Assembly (NCBI GenBank): GCA_037976565.1 | Contig: CP137668.1 | Location: forward strand, 20,233,804-20,297,803 | Direction: 5' to 3' | DNA from: Mesocentrotus franciscanus | Taxonomy: Eukaryota > Echinodermata > Echinoidea > Camarodonta > Strongylocentrotidae | DNA: 64,000 nt | Shown here: positions 36,126 through 47,630 of the stretch, in pieces | How the letters are laid out: each line of letters begins with the position of its first letter | Position numbering within the stretch: the stretch's first letter is position 1 | Position numbers and translations under genes: made by a program | Notes under the pieces: model-generated | Seen by the model: the letters and a program-made list of their open reading frames with translations, nothing else | The model's database searches: none | What the model was told of the DNA's origin: nothing

Positions 36126-36689
36126 CGATAAATGGAACATTGTAGGAAGTGATGAAAATGACTAAATGCAAATGACCAAGTGTAATACGAACAAACAATC
36201 CATTTGTAAATTTTACAGGGGCACTTTCTCTTGAATAAATAAAACCCCTACAAGAAGCTTGGAATGATTCATGCGAGGGCTGAAGATGTAAAATAGAACA
36301 GAGACAGATACATCATCCAAAGCTAGAGTTCCGTATAAACAGGAAGACAAAAAAGGATGTTCAGTAAGATGCATTCAAACTCCTACTTTTATCTCATCAA
36401 AAGCTACCAGGGGATGTTGAATTCAAATTTAAATCAATTTAGCTTTACGTCACACATTGCGACAAAACCTCTTTAGTTCTAGACCCATTACACTTAAAGC
36501 AAGACAATATGCTCAAGACAATCGTATCCTATAAAATAGCAAGAGTCCCTAAACGAAAACCGCTTTCAAGGACAATGTAGAAAGGTTTAGATACCTTGAA
36601 AAAAAATTGATCGGTGCAAATACCTCGATAGATAAGATGCAATCGAAGTTCTCTCATCGAATCAAAGGCTCATGTAAGAGAGGCTTGAT

Positions 36690-36990
36690 TAATCAGCCGG
36701 GAAGACACAGACACAGCAACCAGATCACACGCGATCACCACGGCCCATCCGAGCAAATCCAAACTGAGATCTGACAGAGACGTTCTACTCTGGCGCAATT
36801 ACGCCTTTATTCATTCCCTTCTCAGCCGCCTGCAAGCTAAAGATTGCCTCCCGCGCTGTCAGATTGTGAGGAGGGTCACAGAGACACGACACACACACAA
36901 TAACGAAGCCCCTTATGCGGGGGACTGCAGCTCTGAATATTGAGAGCCGCATAGAAAGCTGCACATCCATGCAGTCGGCCAAATGAAGAG
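36690..36990. other. GC-elevated unique block upstream of the coding exon
   Basis: About 300 bp of repeat-free, less AT-rich sequence (for example CTCAGCCGCCTGCAAGC, CCTCCCGCGCTGTCAG) about 1.4 kb upstream of the Slac2 coding exon. It could be a conserved non-coding element, an alternative promoter or chance. No coding match was recognised in the 65-70 codon frames across it. Confidence 0.2.
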
Positions 36991-38386
36991 GATTCAAATG
37001 CCCTCCTCTTACTGCTACTGTAGTCTACAGAAACAAACACTTTGTGATGTCTGTGGAATATTACTGCGCCCACTGTCCTTCTTACAGAGTGTTACCTCTT
37101 TTATTTTTATCTCAAATCAGATAACATCACACCATTTTACCTTAATAAACATAAAGCAAAAAAACAAAGCAAATGCCCATTTTCAAATCTCCTGAGACTT
37201 AAACCGACGTTGACTGTAGACTAGCTCAAACCGGAATATAATGTGGTTGATGTGCCTTTCGTGAATGCAGAGGAAACCATGCCTGGGGGAGAGACTGAAA
37301 AAGCCGATGGCTAGACACCATCTTCATCTGACGAATGGATGTAATTTTATGGGGTAATGACATGATCACAGGGCATTGTCAGAGTCTAATAAACGCTGCT
37401 TGGTATAGGGTAATAGCTAATGAGGACTCTCATGTTAATTGGAATTTGTGTCATGTTCTAAATTACCCATCGGATGAGCGGATTTTTTTTTTTTTGCGCT
37501 ACCTGCACAGCTGTTCTTTCTAGGTAGGAGGATTTATCCTGTCTTGAATATTGCAGGTTTTCCTAATAATTTAACTAGAATGATGGAGATTTCCTCCTGT
37601 TTTTCATTCAATAATAAGTCAAACAGTTGTCATCTGTTACTTAATTTATTATAATTCCCAAGAAACATAATTTCATATGTGTTACTAATAAGCCAAGTAT
37701 TTTTCAGGCTTAACATGAAAACCCAAATTGGAGAATTATGGTGGAGATATCATTTTGTAATAGCATTATGAGATTTATAAAAGCAGGAATCAAATCATAA
37801 AGTGACACTACCCCCTAATGTAGCTTTGAAAAATAGGAAATTGAATCCATGCATCTAGATTATTAATATCAGCTTCTTCTCAGTCACTGTATGCAATTTT
37901 TAATATTACATTTAAGATTAATTAGAGAACTCAGAATTAAAGTAATTATCTTTTCACTCTCCACCCTAATTACTTTCTTCTTTCTGTATATCGTTATTGC
38001 TATCATGCACCTCTATCTTGTTTATCATCTAATTCTTCTTTCTCTCCCAACTCTGCCTGTATAGTACGCTATTAGAAATCTACATGTATACAGATCTTCA
38101 GGGTAACCTGCATATAGCCCTTTGAAGATTACAAATAGAAGTAGAAGAAGAACTCCAATTACCTTTTACTGAGGATATGTATAAAATCTCTTCACATTCT
38201 CATCGTTCTTATCCTATTGACAGGTAATATCTAGTTCTGGTAGCAAAACTGAAATTTGAATGAAACTAGTTGAATATGTCCTAAATGAATATGTCCTCAT
38301 ATTATTCCACACTTCCACTTGTATCAAAAGATACATATGGCACCTGGGTGGTTTACTCAAGTCACAAATGCTCTGTGGTGATTTCC

Positions 38387-38449
38387 TACCCTAACCCTAA
38401 CCCTATACCCAACACTATACCTCATCCTAACCCTAACCTTAAACCTAAC
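38387..38449. repeat. Degenerate interstitial telomere-like (CCCTAA)n tract
   Basis: CCCTAACCCTAACCCTA at about 38389 and CCTAACCCTAACC at about 38425, separated by a related degenerate stretch. TTAGGG is the metazoan telomere unit. About 60 bp, imperfect, far from any visible chromosome end. Confidence 0.8.
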
Positions 38450-38641
38450 TTGAAATCCAATTGCAAATCTATAAACCTAACCTCATACTTTTGATGAAAT
38501 AAAGCCTGGAGCAATTGTTGTCACTAGCTAGTTGTCACATCAAATGTCTGATCACTATGCTAAGTATGTTGATGCTCTCTCTCTGTCCATGCATTCCAGT
38601 CACATTTTGAAAATAGATATTTGAAAGAAACATCAATAGCT

Positions 38642-38870
38642 GCATTTACACTGCAAGCAAAAAACATTGATTTTTCTCACATTCCGATATTTTGTGTTGC
38701 TTAGCAACTACCAGCAAACACAACAATTGTTTTTTAATGCCCCTCTGGAGTGCTTTTTTTTTTTAAAGCCGCCACAAATTTCACTGATTTTTGCAGTGTA
38801 AATGCCCGCTCTCGAAACATCCGTGAATGATTCCCATTTTGGGGTCATGCGACTCTCCTCGCTTCTGTGT
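38642..38870. mobile_element. GCATTTACAC-family MITE, copy A
   Basis: GCATTTACACTGCAA (38642-38656) is inverted perfectly as TTGCAGTGTAAATGC (38791-38805). Similarity to the inverted copy at 41744-42220 continues past this to about 38870 (GACTCTCCTCGCTTCTG). The internal inverted copy therefore suggests an element with iterated terminal motif rather than a simple 164-bp MITE. Confidence 0.7.
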
Positions 38871-39536
38871 GATCACATGCAGAGCAGTGCACTACTCACT
38901 GAATGAGCAAACACCAAGGGTTTTAATGGTTTTTCTCAGTAGTGTATTTAAATGGCAGTCCAAAAAAAAAAGGCAATTTCTCTGTATAATGTTTGGGCTG
39001 TATAAATGGGCTTAATTTGAGGGTGCAAGCAATCCCCTGTCTGCTTAGGGTGCCTGGCCTGCACAGCAAGACCTCACAAAGATAAATACCACTTGATTCT
39101 TGGTTACTGTTCGTTTTACATGTGGCCATGGTGTATGGTTAGGCATGTACATTTTGTTCACTTCTCACTTTTTTGCTTAAAGATACTGTGTCCCTTTGCA
39201 GCCAACATCAAATTCTGTAGAACTTTGCAGGAATTATGAATATGCCATGTATGTCCTATCTGTGAAATTTAAACGTTAGCAGTGTCCTAATATTCAAATT
39301 ATGCAAGGAAACCCATTTACCTTCTAGACTTCACTGTCAGACACTATTGAGTGACTGACTGACATCTTTTATCTTTGGTAAAAGTAACATACATAAAATG
39401 AGCTGTAACAGGTACATGAGCATTTGTCTACATCAATAACCCACTACTTGTAATGGCCAAAATTAAACTGATTGAATCTTTGTGCAGCACAAAACGTACG
39501 ACCATTCGGCAAAAGGGTCTGAACAATCAGACTATT

Positions 39537-39562
39537 ACTTAGGTGATTGCAATCACTTAAGT
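39537..39562. repeat. 26-bp near-perfect palindrome
   Basis: ACTTAGGTGATTGCAATCAC followed by TTAAGT is self-complementary except for one pair. Outside it, CGACCATT and AATGGTCG are also inverted, giving a larger interrupted symmetry (about 39499-39581). It could be a MITE remnant or a dimeric binding site. Confidence 0.6.
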
Positions 39563-41144
39563 CGATTCGACAACTAATGGTCGTTATTTTCCCACTAAAA
39601 GCCATTTTCAAGCCCTTTCGTTTTGAGGGAAGTTCTAAATTAGTATTGTCTTTCAAATTTAACCTTTTCATTTTTTTGGCCTGCAAATGGGACATAGTAC
39701 CTTTAATATTCCATATGAAGAGGAAAAACTTCAAGGCAGGACATCGCTACTTATAAACTTATAGTTAAAGAAATATGGTGAAAAGTCTTGGCGGCCTTAC
39801 CAAAACTGTAGCCTACATGGGCTTTCAACATTTTGTGGCCATCAACATGGATTTCAAGAAAACCAATTGGACTGTGATTCAAGTAGCTTACATTATAGAC
39901 CTACTACTCCATGCTAATATCAACTACTTTTTTCCCCCTCCAAATTCCCCTTCAGGCTCCTGTTTCACAGTTTATATATTTTAAACTGCTGTTAATTGTT
40001 CTTAATCAAACATCAACGATAGAATCCAGAAGTGGACTATTCAAGAACTTGTCAACAGTTGGCCGCAGATCAATAGAGGATGAAAAATCAAACACTACAT
40101 CTATTTTCTTTCAATTATTACGATGACCTTTGAGTCTAACGATAGCCTCACCTCCCTGGTCTAACTTGGTATCCATGCAGATTCTATTGATAAGCACTGT
40201 TCACATCAAAAAATTCTTGAAAAGTTGATGGGTTGAAGATTATAGATGTACCTTGAAATTAGGACATTCATTTTAGACACAAATGTCCCTTCTTCATTTC
40301 TTCAATGTTTCAGCACAAATTATCACAAATAGTTAAGATATTGTGCAAAAAACAACAATGTTAGTACGAAGATATGTAACAACAAAGACACATAATTGTG
40401 GGTTCTCAAAGGGTATTGACACCATTGGTCTATTTATCCAATAACAGGTTTCAATCACTAAAAGTGGACATCTCTTTCATAATCAACAGGTCTTATGTAA
40501 TGTATGCACCCTCCTCCAACTTCAGAAGAACCAAAGAGATATTGGAAGAACCACCCCATAAGGAAAAGTCATCATAGATTCCACATCCATTGATTCAAAA
40601 GATGACAGAACAATTTCAGTCGTGCAGCAGCAAGTTCCAAGTAGGACACAAGATTCTCTCCATGAAAGATTTGTACAAATAAAATAATGTCTTTAACATT
40701 TGAGGACTGGTTGCACTGAAAAAATGCATAGACCAGAAATATAAACAAGTATACTTTATTCTACCTTCAGAATTGGAATTTGCAACATGTGAACTGACCT
40801 GCAAGCTGCAAAGAGCAAACAATTAATCCCTAAGTTCCAGGATTTTGTTTATGTAAATATTAGGGATTGATGCACCCACAAAATACACAAAGCTCAGGTT
40901 ACCAAAGTCATACCACAGACATACCTTGGACTGGAGTAAATTTCTGATGACTACCGGTACTCATTCTACCCACATGTATGATTTAAAATGAAAATCAGAG
41001 TTACGCATGTGAAAGAGCAAATCATTTATTTTCATATAAGGAAACCGGTTAATATCTAAGATCACTAATGAGTCGATAGGTAGGCCAATATATTTGTGAT
41101 TGACAATCTCACAAATAAGCAAACAATCTTCTTTTGTGTACAGA

Positions 41145-41447
41145 CCAGGGGGGTGTTTCACAAAGACTAAGATCGACTTTAAGTTGGACTTAAGTATGGC
41201 GGGCCATTCATGCCATTGGTTGCTATCCCCATTGGTCTCTAAATTATAATCTTTAGATAATATTTTTTCCTTCAATAATGAACTATCAAAAATGTAAACT
41301 CTGTAGATTTGAGACCACGATTTGTACGTCCCTTGAAAGACAAATGCCAGTAAATGGTAAGAGCAAACAGTGGCATGAACGGCCTGTTATACTTAAGTCC
41401 AACTTAATTTTTAAAGTCGATCTTAGTCTTTGTGAAACACCCCCTGG
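41145..41447. mobile_element. Fold-back MITE with GTTTCACAAAG terminus and long inverted arms
   Basis: The arms begin CCAGGGGGGTGTTTCACAAA and are inverted at the right end (TTTGTGAAACACCCCCTGG). Similarity between arms continues through AGACTAAGATCGACTTTAA, TTGGACTTAAGTAT and TTCATGCCA for roughly 90-100 bp each side. About 303 bp, so most of it can form a hairpin. The target duplication is not clear. Confidence 0.82.
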
Positions 41448-41743
41448 TTTTTATAATTGTCTGCCCTAAAACTTCACCATCATAGATTTCAATCATTCAA
41501 AGATATATTTTAATATTGTGGCAAGGATACAAAAGTAGTTTATCATTAGGTTGAGTATGAAGATAAATGATTCCATAAACTTTTAAAGAAAAATAATCAA
41601 TGTTTAGGAAAGAAAAAAATTAATGTTGATTTTAATAAAAGTGAACAAGTATCTTATTCATTCCACATTACAAAAATAATTACATGAAATAATAATAATA
41701 CTTGGGTTATACTTACCCACAGTAGCCACATCAGTAACATTAG

Positions 41744-42220
41744 GCCATTTACACATCACAAACACCATTTTGAAAAATCATTGATTTGGGGGACTGCCAT
41801 TTACACTACTGGAAAAACCCATAAAAACCCGCGATGTTTGCTTATACAGTCAAACCTGTCTATAGCGACCGCCCAAGGGAAACACAAAAAGTGGTCTTTG
41901 TAGACAGGTGGTCTTTGTAGACAGGTTCCTTTAGTACATGTTTCAATGAGAAACCATTTTCAAGGGAAACAAAAAATGTGGTCTTAGTAGACAGGTGGTC
42001 TCTGTAGACAGGTGGTCACTAAAGCAGGTTTGACTGTACCGACAGAAGCGAGGAGAGTCATAAGACGAAAAACTGGAATCGTACCAAAGTTTTCATTATA
42101 CTGCAAAAATCGGTGATATTTCGGCAGACATATTTTTTTTAAAACACTCCAGAGGTGGATTTTTCAACAAAACTCTGGAATGTGAGAAAAATAAACTATT
42201 TTTCATTGCAGTGTAAATGC
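41744..42220. mobile_element. GCATTTACAC-family MITE, copy B, interrupted by a nested MITE
   Basis: The outer ends are GCCATTTACACATCAC at 41744 and TTGCAGTGTAAATGC ending about 42220, with another GCCATTTACACT at 41796. The right half matches copy A (38642-38870) in inverted orientation (CAGAAGCGAGGAGAGTC). A complete pogo-like MITE (41847-42036) is inserted within it. About 287 bp without the insertion. Confidence 0.68.
41847..42036. mobile_element. pogo/Tigger-like MITE, copy 1
   Basis: It starts CAGTCAAACCTG and ends CAGGTTTGACTG, flanked by TA at 41845-41846 and 42037-42038, as expected for Tc1/mariner-pogo insertion. The interior consists of near-repeats of GTGGTCTTTGTAGACAG (17-bp unit), with four copies plus the block AACCATTTTCAAGGGAAACA. 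It is nested in another MITE. Confidence 0.85.
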
Positions 42221-42239
42221 AGCTAAATATTACTCTTCC

Positions 42240-42388
42240 TGTGGGCTTTGTAATTATTGCTACAGCAATGGCCAGGTACCCATTACCATCTGGGTGGAGA
42301 GCGGCAAATGTAGATGAATGTCTTGCCAAAGGACTTGAGTGCTAGGCTGGGATTTGAACCCCCAACCCTTGATTTGAGAGTCAGGTGA
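42240..42388 (-). mobile_element. tRNA-derived SINE fragment
   Basis: On the minus strand, ACTCTCAAATCAAGGGTTGG runs into GGTTCAAATCC (42360-42350), a Pol III B-box-like sequence in tRNA T-arm context. A body follows with TTTGGCAAGACATTCATCTA and ACCCAGATGGTAATGGGTAC. No A box or full tRNA 5' half is present, so it is 5'-truncated. It abuts the GCATTTACAC-family MITE. Not a functional tRNA: the acceptor and D arms are missing. Confidence 0.6.
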
Positions 42389-43197
42389 ATAAATATCAAT
42401 TATCATCATGACTTGTAGAGAAACATCAATGGGATTTCTTGGACTTGCTTCCCATGAACTTTGGCTCACACTTGAGTTCTTCAAAATTAATTGGTACCTT
42501 TAAATATTTTTGCAAGACTTTGCATTAGGAAGGCCTGCTATATCAACCTTCCAAGGTTTCTTAGAAAGGATTTTCTTTCTTTTATCCAGAGCAAATACAA
42601 ATACAGTCTAAAACACTTCAAATCATGACTCAAACTTATTTCAGCAAATGTGTAAATACTGTCTACAAATTTGAATGTTTTTAAACATAAGTAGGACACC
42701 ATATAGTTCACATGCTGTAAATCATCCTCATCAAATACAAGACTTTTGAATTATTATTTCAACCTACTTTCAGAGAAAATCTGCAGCCTATAGCATGAAT
42801 AATGTTATACACAAATTAAGAAATTCATAAGATTCTTAGTTATGTGGGGGTTTCCTAATGATCATGTGTGGATTAAAAATATGACTGAAAAAAAAGAAAA
42901 GTAAAAAATATATTTCTGGCTCCTTCCCAGAAAAAATTAGCCTGTATGGCAGCTTAAAATACATTATGCGTGTTCTTGCATGCTTTGGGCTGTTTATGAA
43001 TACTAGTAATCTTATAAAGATCATGAATACCACATGATGTGGGGTGAATAGGTTTTGAAGGGGATTTAAATCTGTCATAGAGTTTACCTATAGTACCAAT
43101 TGAAATTATTACATTATGAAAGAATCATAAATCTGATGCAACAATAAAGTTCAAATTTTTCTGCTATTCTAGATTTTATTTCTCAATCTCTAGCATC

Positions 43198-43210
43198 TCC
43201 CTCTTTTTTT

Positions 43211-43243
<33 letters not shown>

Positions 43244-43525
43244 TTCTTTTCCCTCATTTTCTTTATTTTATTCTTTACTTTCTTCCTAATATCATATCTC
43301 TTTCTCTCTTTCTCTGTTTTCCTTAGATCCTCCCATTCTTAGATCCTCCCATCCTTCTTTCTCCCCCACCTCTCTCCCTCTTTCCTTCTAGTCATCGTCC
43401 CCTCCTTCATCTCTCCCTTCTCTCTCTCTCACCCCCTTGCTCTCCCTCCTCCGCTCTCTCCCCTTCCCCTTCTCTCTCTCTCTCTCTCCCTCCCATCTTC
43501 CTCTCTCTCTTTATTTCTCCCTCAC
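43198..43525. repeat. Pyrimidine-rich CT array
   Basis: CT dinucleotides alternating with CCCTCC-type sequence. It includes a 16-bp direct duplication TTAGATCCTCCCATYC at about 43323 and 43339. Confidence 0.93.
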
Positions 43526-43671
43526 TCTACACTAGCCCCCACACACAAGATGCAAACAAATATGTGACAAAAATACCTGTGACTAAACTACTTGGTGGGC
43601 ATCGTAATCTGAGAACAGCTCTAGCCCAAGAGCGTAATGTATGCATGGGAATGCATTCCTCCCACTCACCT

Positions 43672-43780
43672 TCGTACAAATCAATACGAATATATGTATG
43701 CAAGAGCAACGATAGACTGAATGCACACAGTCTTGCCCTAGTTCTTCGGAGCATTGGGGACTGGGAGGAAAAAAGATGTT
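43672..43780 (-). other. Weak candidate alternative upstream exon with AAG|GTGAGT donor
   Basis: On the minus strand a stretch of unique, less AT-rich sequence ends TTTGTACGAAG followed by GTGAGTGGGA, a consensus-like donor at about 43671. It lies within putative intron 1. No coding similarity was recognised and the left end is unknown. It could be an alternative 5' exon or a chance GTGAGT. Confidence 0.15.
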
Positions 43781-44834
43781 TGTCAGGTTCAAATTGCAGT
43801 CTCAAAGCACACAAAGAGGTCTCCTTCCTACTTATGCATGCTCAACTACAGCATGTACACAAAAATCCCGGTAACATTTTCCAACGCTCTTCTAGGTAAC
43901 AGAATTGGACAGGAAATTCAGATAAACCTATGACAAACTGGACATAATTTGCATAATTGGCTTCTCTCGTGTAAGAAATTTTATTCTTAAAAAAAGGGGG
44001 AATCTCAAAGCATTCTCAATTCCTGAGAATGGTGACTTAGATTCCCTTAATGACATTGTCAAATATACATCCTAAATCCACTGTTTCAACATCTCATGTA
44101 GATCACTTTCTCCATAGTGATTAAAGTCACAATATTCTACGAACAAGTTCTGGTGAATGTAAAGTTGATTTCATTTATAAATTGGGCCAGTTGGTGTCCC
44201 TCTATTTCACCATATTCTCACACATTGCTGAAATTTAAAGTTACAACCATTCAACAGATTAGAGGCAAGAAAACACCTTTTCAAAGATATTACAATCTTC
44301 CACATGCTTACGTAACATACATGTGAATGATAGTACTAAACTGAAATGATCCCTATCCAACATAAAATTTCTATCAATGCAAAAAATAAAAGAATATTCA
44401 TCATCTTATCTTTGCAAAAACAGTCTGAAGAAATACAACTTCCTTTTTCATTCTTACATAAGAAGTGCTATGAATAAGATGTGTTGTATACAGTGATTCA
44501 AGCAGCACAGAGTGAAGGAGAAATTCATCGATGGTTGTAAAAGGGCATCTATTAATTTAGTCCTTGCTCTCTATCACTGCATGGCTGATCATTGCTCAGT
44601 CCAATGTAAAATGAGCATTACTCTAGATGGAGGATGAGTGCTGCCAAAAAGTGCATGTCAACGCAACACAAGAGAAAGAGGTGTCAAAAAGTAGATGAAA
44701 ATTTTAGAGGAGGAAGCTAATGTAAGGTAGAGATATGCAGGGTACCACTGTCATCTTGTGAAAATCTTCAGCTATTGTTGAATAGATTGTAAGTTAGAGT
44801 ATTGGCAAGACCCATGAAAAGTCAATATGTCAAT

Positions 44835-44856
44835 GTTTGTTTTGTTTTGTTTTGTT
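44835..44856. repeat. (TTTTG)n short array
   Basis: Four TTTTG pentamers in a row. Confidence 0.9.
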
Positions 44857-45201
44857 ATAATGGCAAGGTGGAAGCAATACAAAAGGATGTAGAGACTTTT
44901 TCTTATCAAGTGGAAAATGAGAAAAGTGTGGAAAAAACATGGTTATCATACTAATTCTCAAGTGGAAAATGAGAAATGTGTGCTTGTTTGTTTAACAGCT
45001 TTCAACTTACTTAATCAAATCATGATCATATTTCATTTTCTGAAGAACTGTTACATTATAAATTTGCTTTTCTCCCTTACCTTGGGAAAATAAGGAGAGG
45101 AATTTAACCAAATAACACCTTGTTGTATGTTGTATTATATCTAGAATCTAAATTCTAAATTATTTGGGATTTTTCAACAAACTAATATCTGCATTGTTGA
45201 C

Positions 45202-45394
45202 CCGCCCCCACTCCGGGTCGGAATGACCGCATGCGTGTTACCAAAATGTCCGTAAAGGGGTACTTTTCACGCACCAAAGTCCGGCTCGTACATACACAAA
45301 ATTGACTTTACACACCGGACTTAGGGGGTGTTTTCAAAAGGAGGGAACACGCATATGCGTACCCTAAATAACACTGAGTGGGGGGGGGGCCGGG
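45202..45394. mobile_element. GC-rich MITE flanked by a 9-bp direct repeat
   Basis: ATTGTTGAC occurs at 45193-45201 and 45395-45403. The enclosed 193 bp begins CCGCCCCCACTC and ends GAGTGGGGGGGGGGCCGGG, i.e. inverted termini. A 9-bp duplication would fit a Mutator-type element; an 8-bp hAT reading is also possible. The interior is CpG-richer than the surroundings and has no frame. Confidence 0.72.
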
Positions 45395-45555
45395 ATTGTT
45401 GACAACCTATTGATCTTCACTGATCAATGTATTAGATGTTCAGAGGAATCTCAAGGACAAATGGTTAAGAATTTGTCAATGAAATTCTATTATTACAGAC
45501 TTTACTAAAAATGGTCCATTTTAATAGGACTTAATCCTCTTTAAATCTGCATATA

Positions 45556-45728
45556 CAGTTAAACCTGTCTATAGCGACCACCCAAGGGAAACACAAAAAG
45601 TGGTCTTTGTAGACAGGTGGTCTTTGTAGACGGGTTCCTTTAGTACATGTTTCTATGAGAAACCATTTTCAAGGGAAACAAAAAATGTGGTCTTTGTAGA
45701 CAGGTGGTCACTAAAGCAGGTTTGACTG
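45556..45728. mobile_element. pogo/Tigger-like MITE, copy 2
   Basis: It starts CAGTTAAACCTG and ends CAGGTTTGACTG, with flanking TA (45554-45555, 45729-45730). It has the same orientation and almost the same sequence as copy 1, but with one fewer 17-bp GTGGTCTNTGTAGACAG unit. High identity suggests both are fairly young. Confidence 0.85.
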
Positions 45729-46631
45729 TACTTATAATCTGGTAACATTGCATATCAACTAGTGGAGACTCACCACTGAAAAATAAAATTGTCTCCTATG
45801 CGCTCGAAAGGTTCAAACTGATTTATATACATAATCACAGCAAAAACTGCAATGAAATTACATCTCATTTTCCACAGTTGTTTTAAAAGTTGAAAAATAG
45901 TAGGCATATACCAGTATTACATAAAATCCCTGTGAAAATAGGTTTACAATACACATGTATTCCATTATTTGGAATGAAAAAGAATACATTCAAGATTGAG
46001 TACAACTCGGTAAATACTGAAGGAGTGTGGCTGTGTTTCTTCAATGTTTCCACCTATTATTTGTCAATTTTCAGAAGGGTGTACATGCATAGCAATATGA
46101 GTCAACCTCAATCTGGCTCTCAGCACACTTTGTACCACACAAATCACATATGATTCAATATGGCCTACTGATAATGGAAGAAAATTTTTTTTTCAAATGA
46201 TTCATTTACAATGACAAATGTTTTATATTTTAAAAAAGATGGTATTACTATGTATTCCAATCATCAAGCTACCAAGATAATATATGTTAATCAAGATAGG
46301 TGAAATATGCCTATGAAACCTGACCCCCATGACTAATTAATCTCCCAGTCGGGATGCATACTGATCCAATGTTTGAAGTTTTATCCTCTATACATCTTGA
46401 GATATCATGTAATGAAAAGAAAAGCTGTGACTTTCAAGAAGACTGACCTCTGTGAATTTTGACCCTACATGACTATATGATGCTAGATACATACCTACTT
46501 GATTCTTGGTGTAAAGTTAATTCCTATCAAAGAGTGGGTCTTGAGATATTGCAACCAAGAAATTGACAGACAACCTATGGACATGGTACCCTTGCTACTT
46601 TCTAAGTAGTTTGTAATGGAGGCATAGAGGT

Positions 46632-46835
46632 CTACTATGACAGGCAGATGGGGGGGGGGGCACAACAAACTCATGCATCCCCCTTTTGAAAGCTATGTGG
46701 CATACCTTAAGAATACAACAGAAAACAAAAGGTGCCCCCCCCCCACTCCAAATCTATAAGAACCAACAGCACCTGAAAAATATGATAACCTTACAAAATC
46801 CTGGATACATCCTTCTACTATGGCAGGTATAGTAT
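46632..46835. repeat. G-run/C-run hairpin between short direct repeats
   Basis: G10CAC (46651-46663) is exactly inverted as GTGC10 (46732-46744). Just outside, CTACTATGACAGGCAG (about 46633) and CTACTATGGCAGGTAT (about 46815) are direct near-repeats. It could be a small degraded mobile element. The G11 run alone may form non-B DNA. Confidence 0.6.
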
Positions 46836-46839
46836 CTTT

Positions 46840-47630
46840 AATTCTTACATTTTTACACTATTTGACAATGTCCTTCATAATGGTTTAATTTTAAAGCATA
46901 TATATTGTTCAGTTGCATCAACAACATTGCCAGGACTTTGATGAGGAACAATTTTTAGTTTCAATTTGTTTTCCGCTTTTCCCACCTTAAATTTCCCTTC
47001 ATTTTAGAGCACATCTGGAAGGGGTATCTACCCCCACCGTCACCTAAGCCAAGCATTATCCGGAGGCCTATGTATTAACCAATGTCGAGAAGATGAAAAA
47101 TTTGTATTCACAACACAATGATGCCGAGTAGAGCCTCATGTCAGACATCCAGGTCCAGATACAGAATAAAAACTTGTACTGTCATATATTTGTTATTATT
47201 CTAGATGAAGGCATACAGCTTCTCAACAGCACAAACAAAGGCATTTACAAGGGTATTTCTGACACACTGAAATAGCAACCTGTTGAATGATTAATGAACA
47301 ATACAACTTGTATCATCTATAAAACATCTTACCGACGTCATGCAGAGATCAGTGTTTTGAAAGTTAGTATCCCTTCGAGATAGCTAAATGCATGGTGCAA
47401 TCATTTAGCGCAAATAAGGCAGATGTCACTCTACTACTTCTGTAGTATAAGTAGGCCAACAATGCATGAGTAAATACATAATAGCTCTGCAACAGTAGTT
47501 TAGGCGAACAGTTCATGATTTGCAAAATGCCATAACAATTAACATCACATGCATCAACAGTTGTTCATAATACCGACACGAGATAAGTAACACTTGTGAT
47601 ATTTTGTTATGTAATACTTGATATACTTAC
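46840..47630. other. Unique sequence at the 5' end of putative intron 1
   Basis: No repeat ends or coding exons were recognised. Confidence 0.35.

Larger units (their letters stand above)
35313..47630 (-). other. Putative intron 1 of the Slac2-like gene
   Basis: This interval lies between the GTAAGTAT donor at 47630 and the TTTGGTAG acceptor at 35314-35313 on the minus strand, about 12.3 kb. It holds an (ATC)n array next to the acceptor, a GA array, a telomere-like tract, several MITEs, a SINE fragment and CT arrays, each listed separately. The pairing of these two splice sites is inference; a transcript read would settle it. Confidence 0.35.

Noticed and set aside
42340..42388. Possible tRNA gene on the minus strand
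   Set aside because: Only an anticodon/T-arm-like part with a B box is present; no acceptor stem or D arm, and a SINE body follows.
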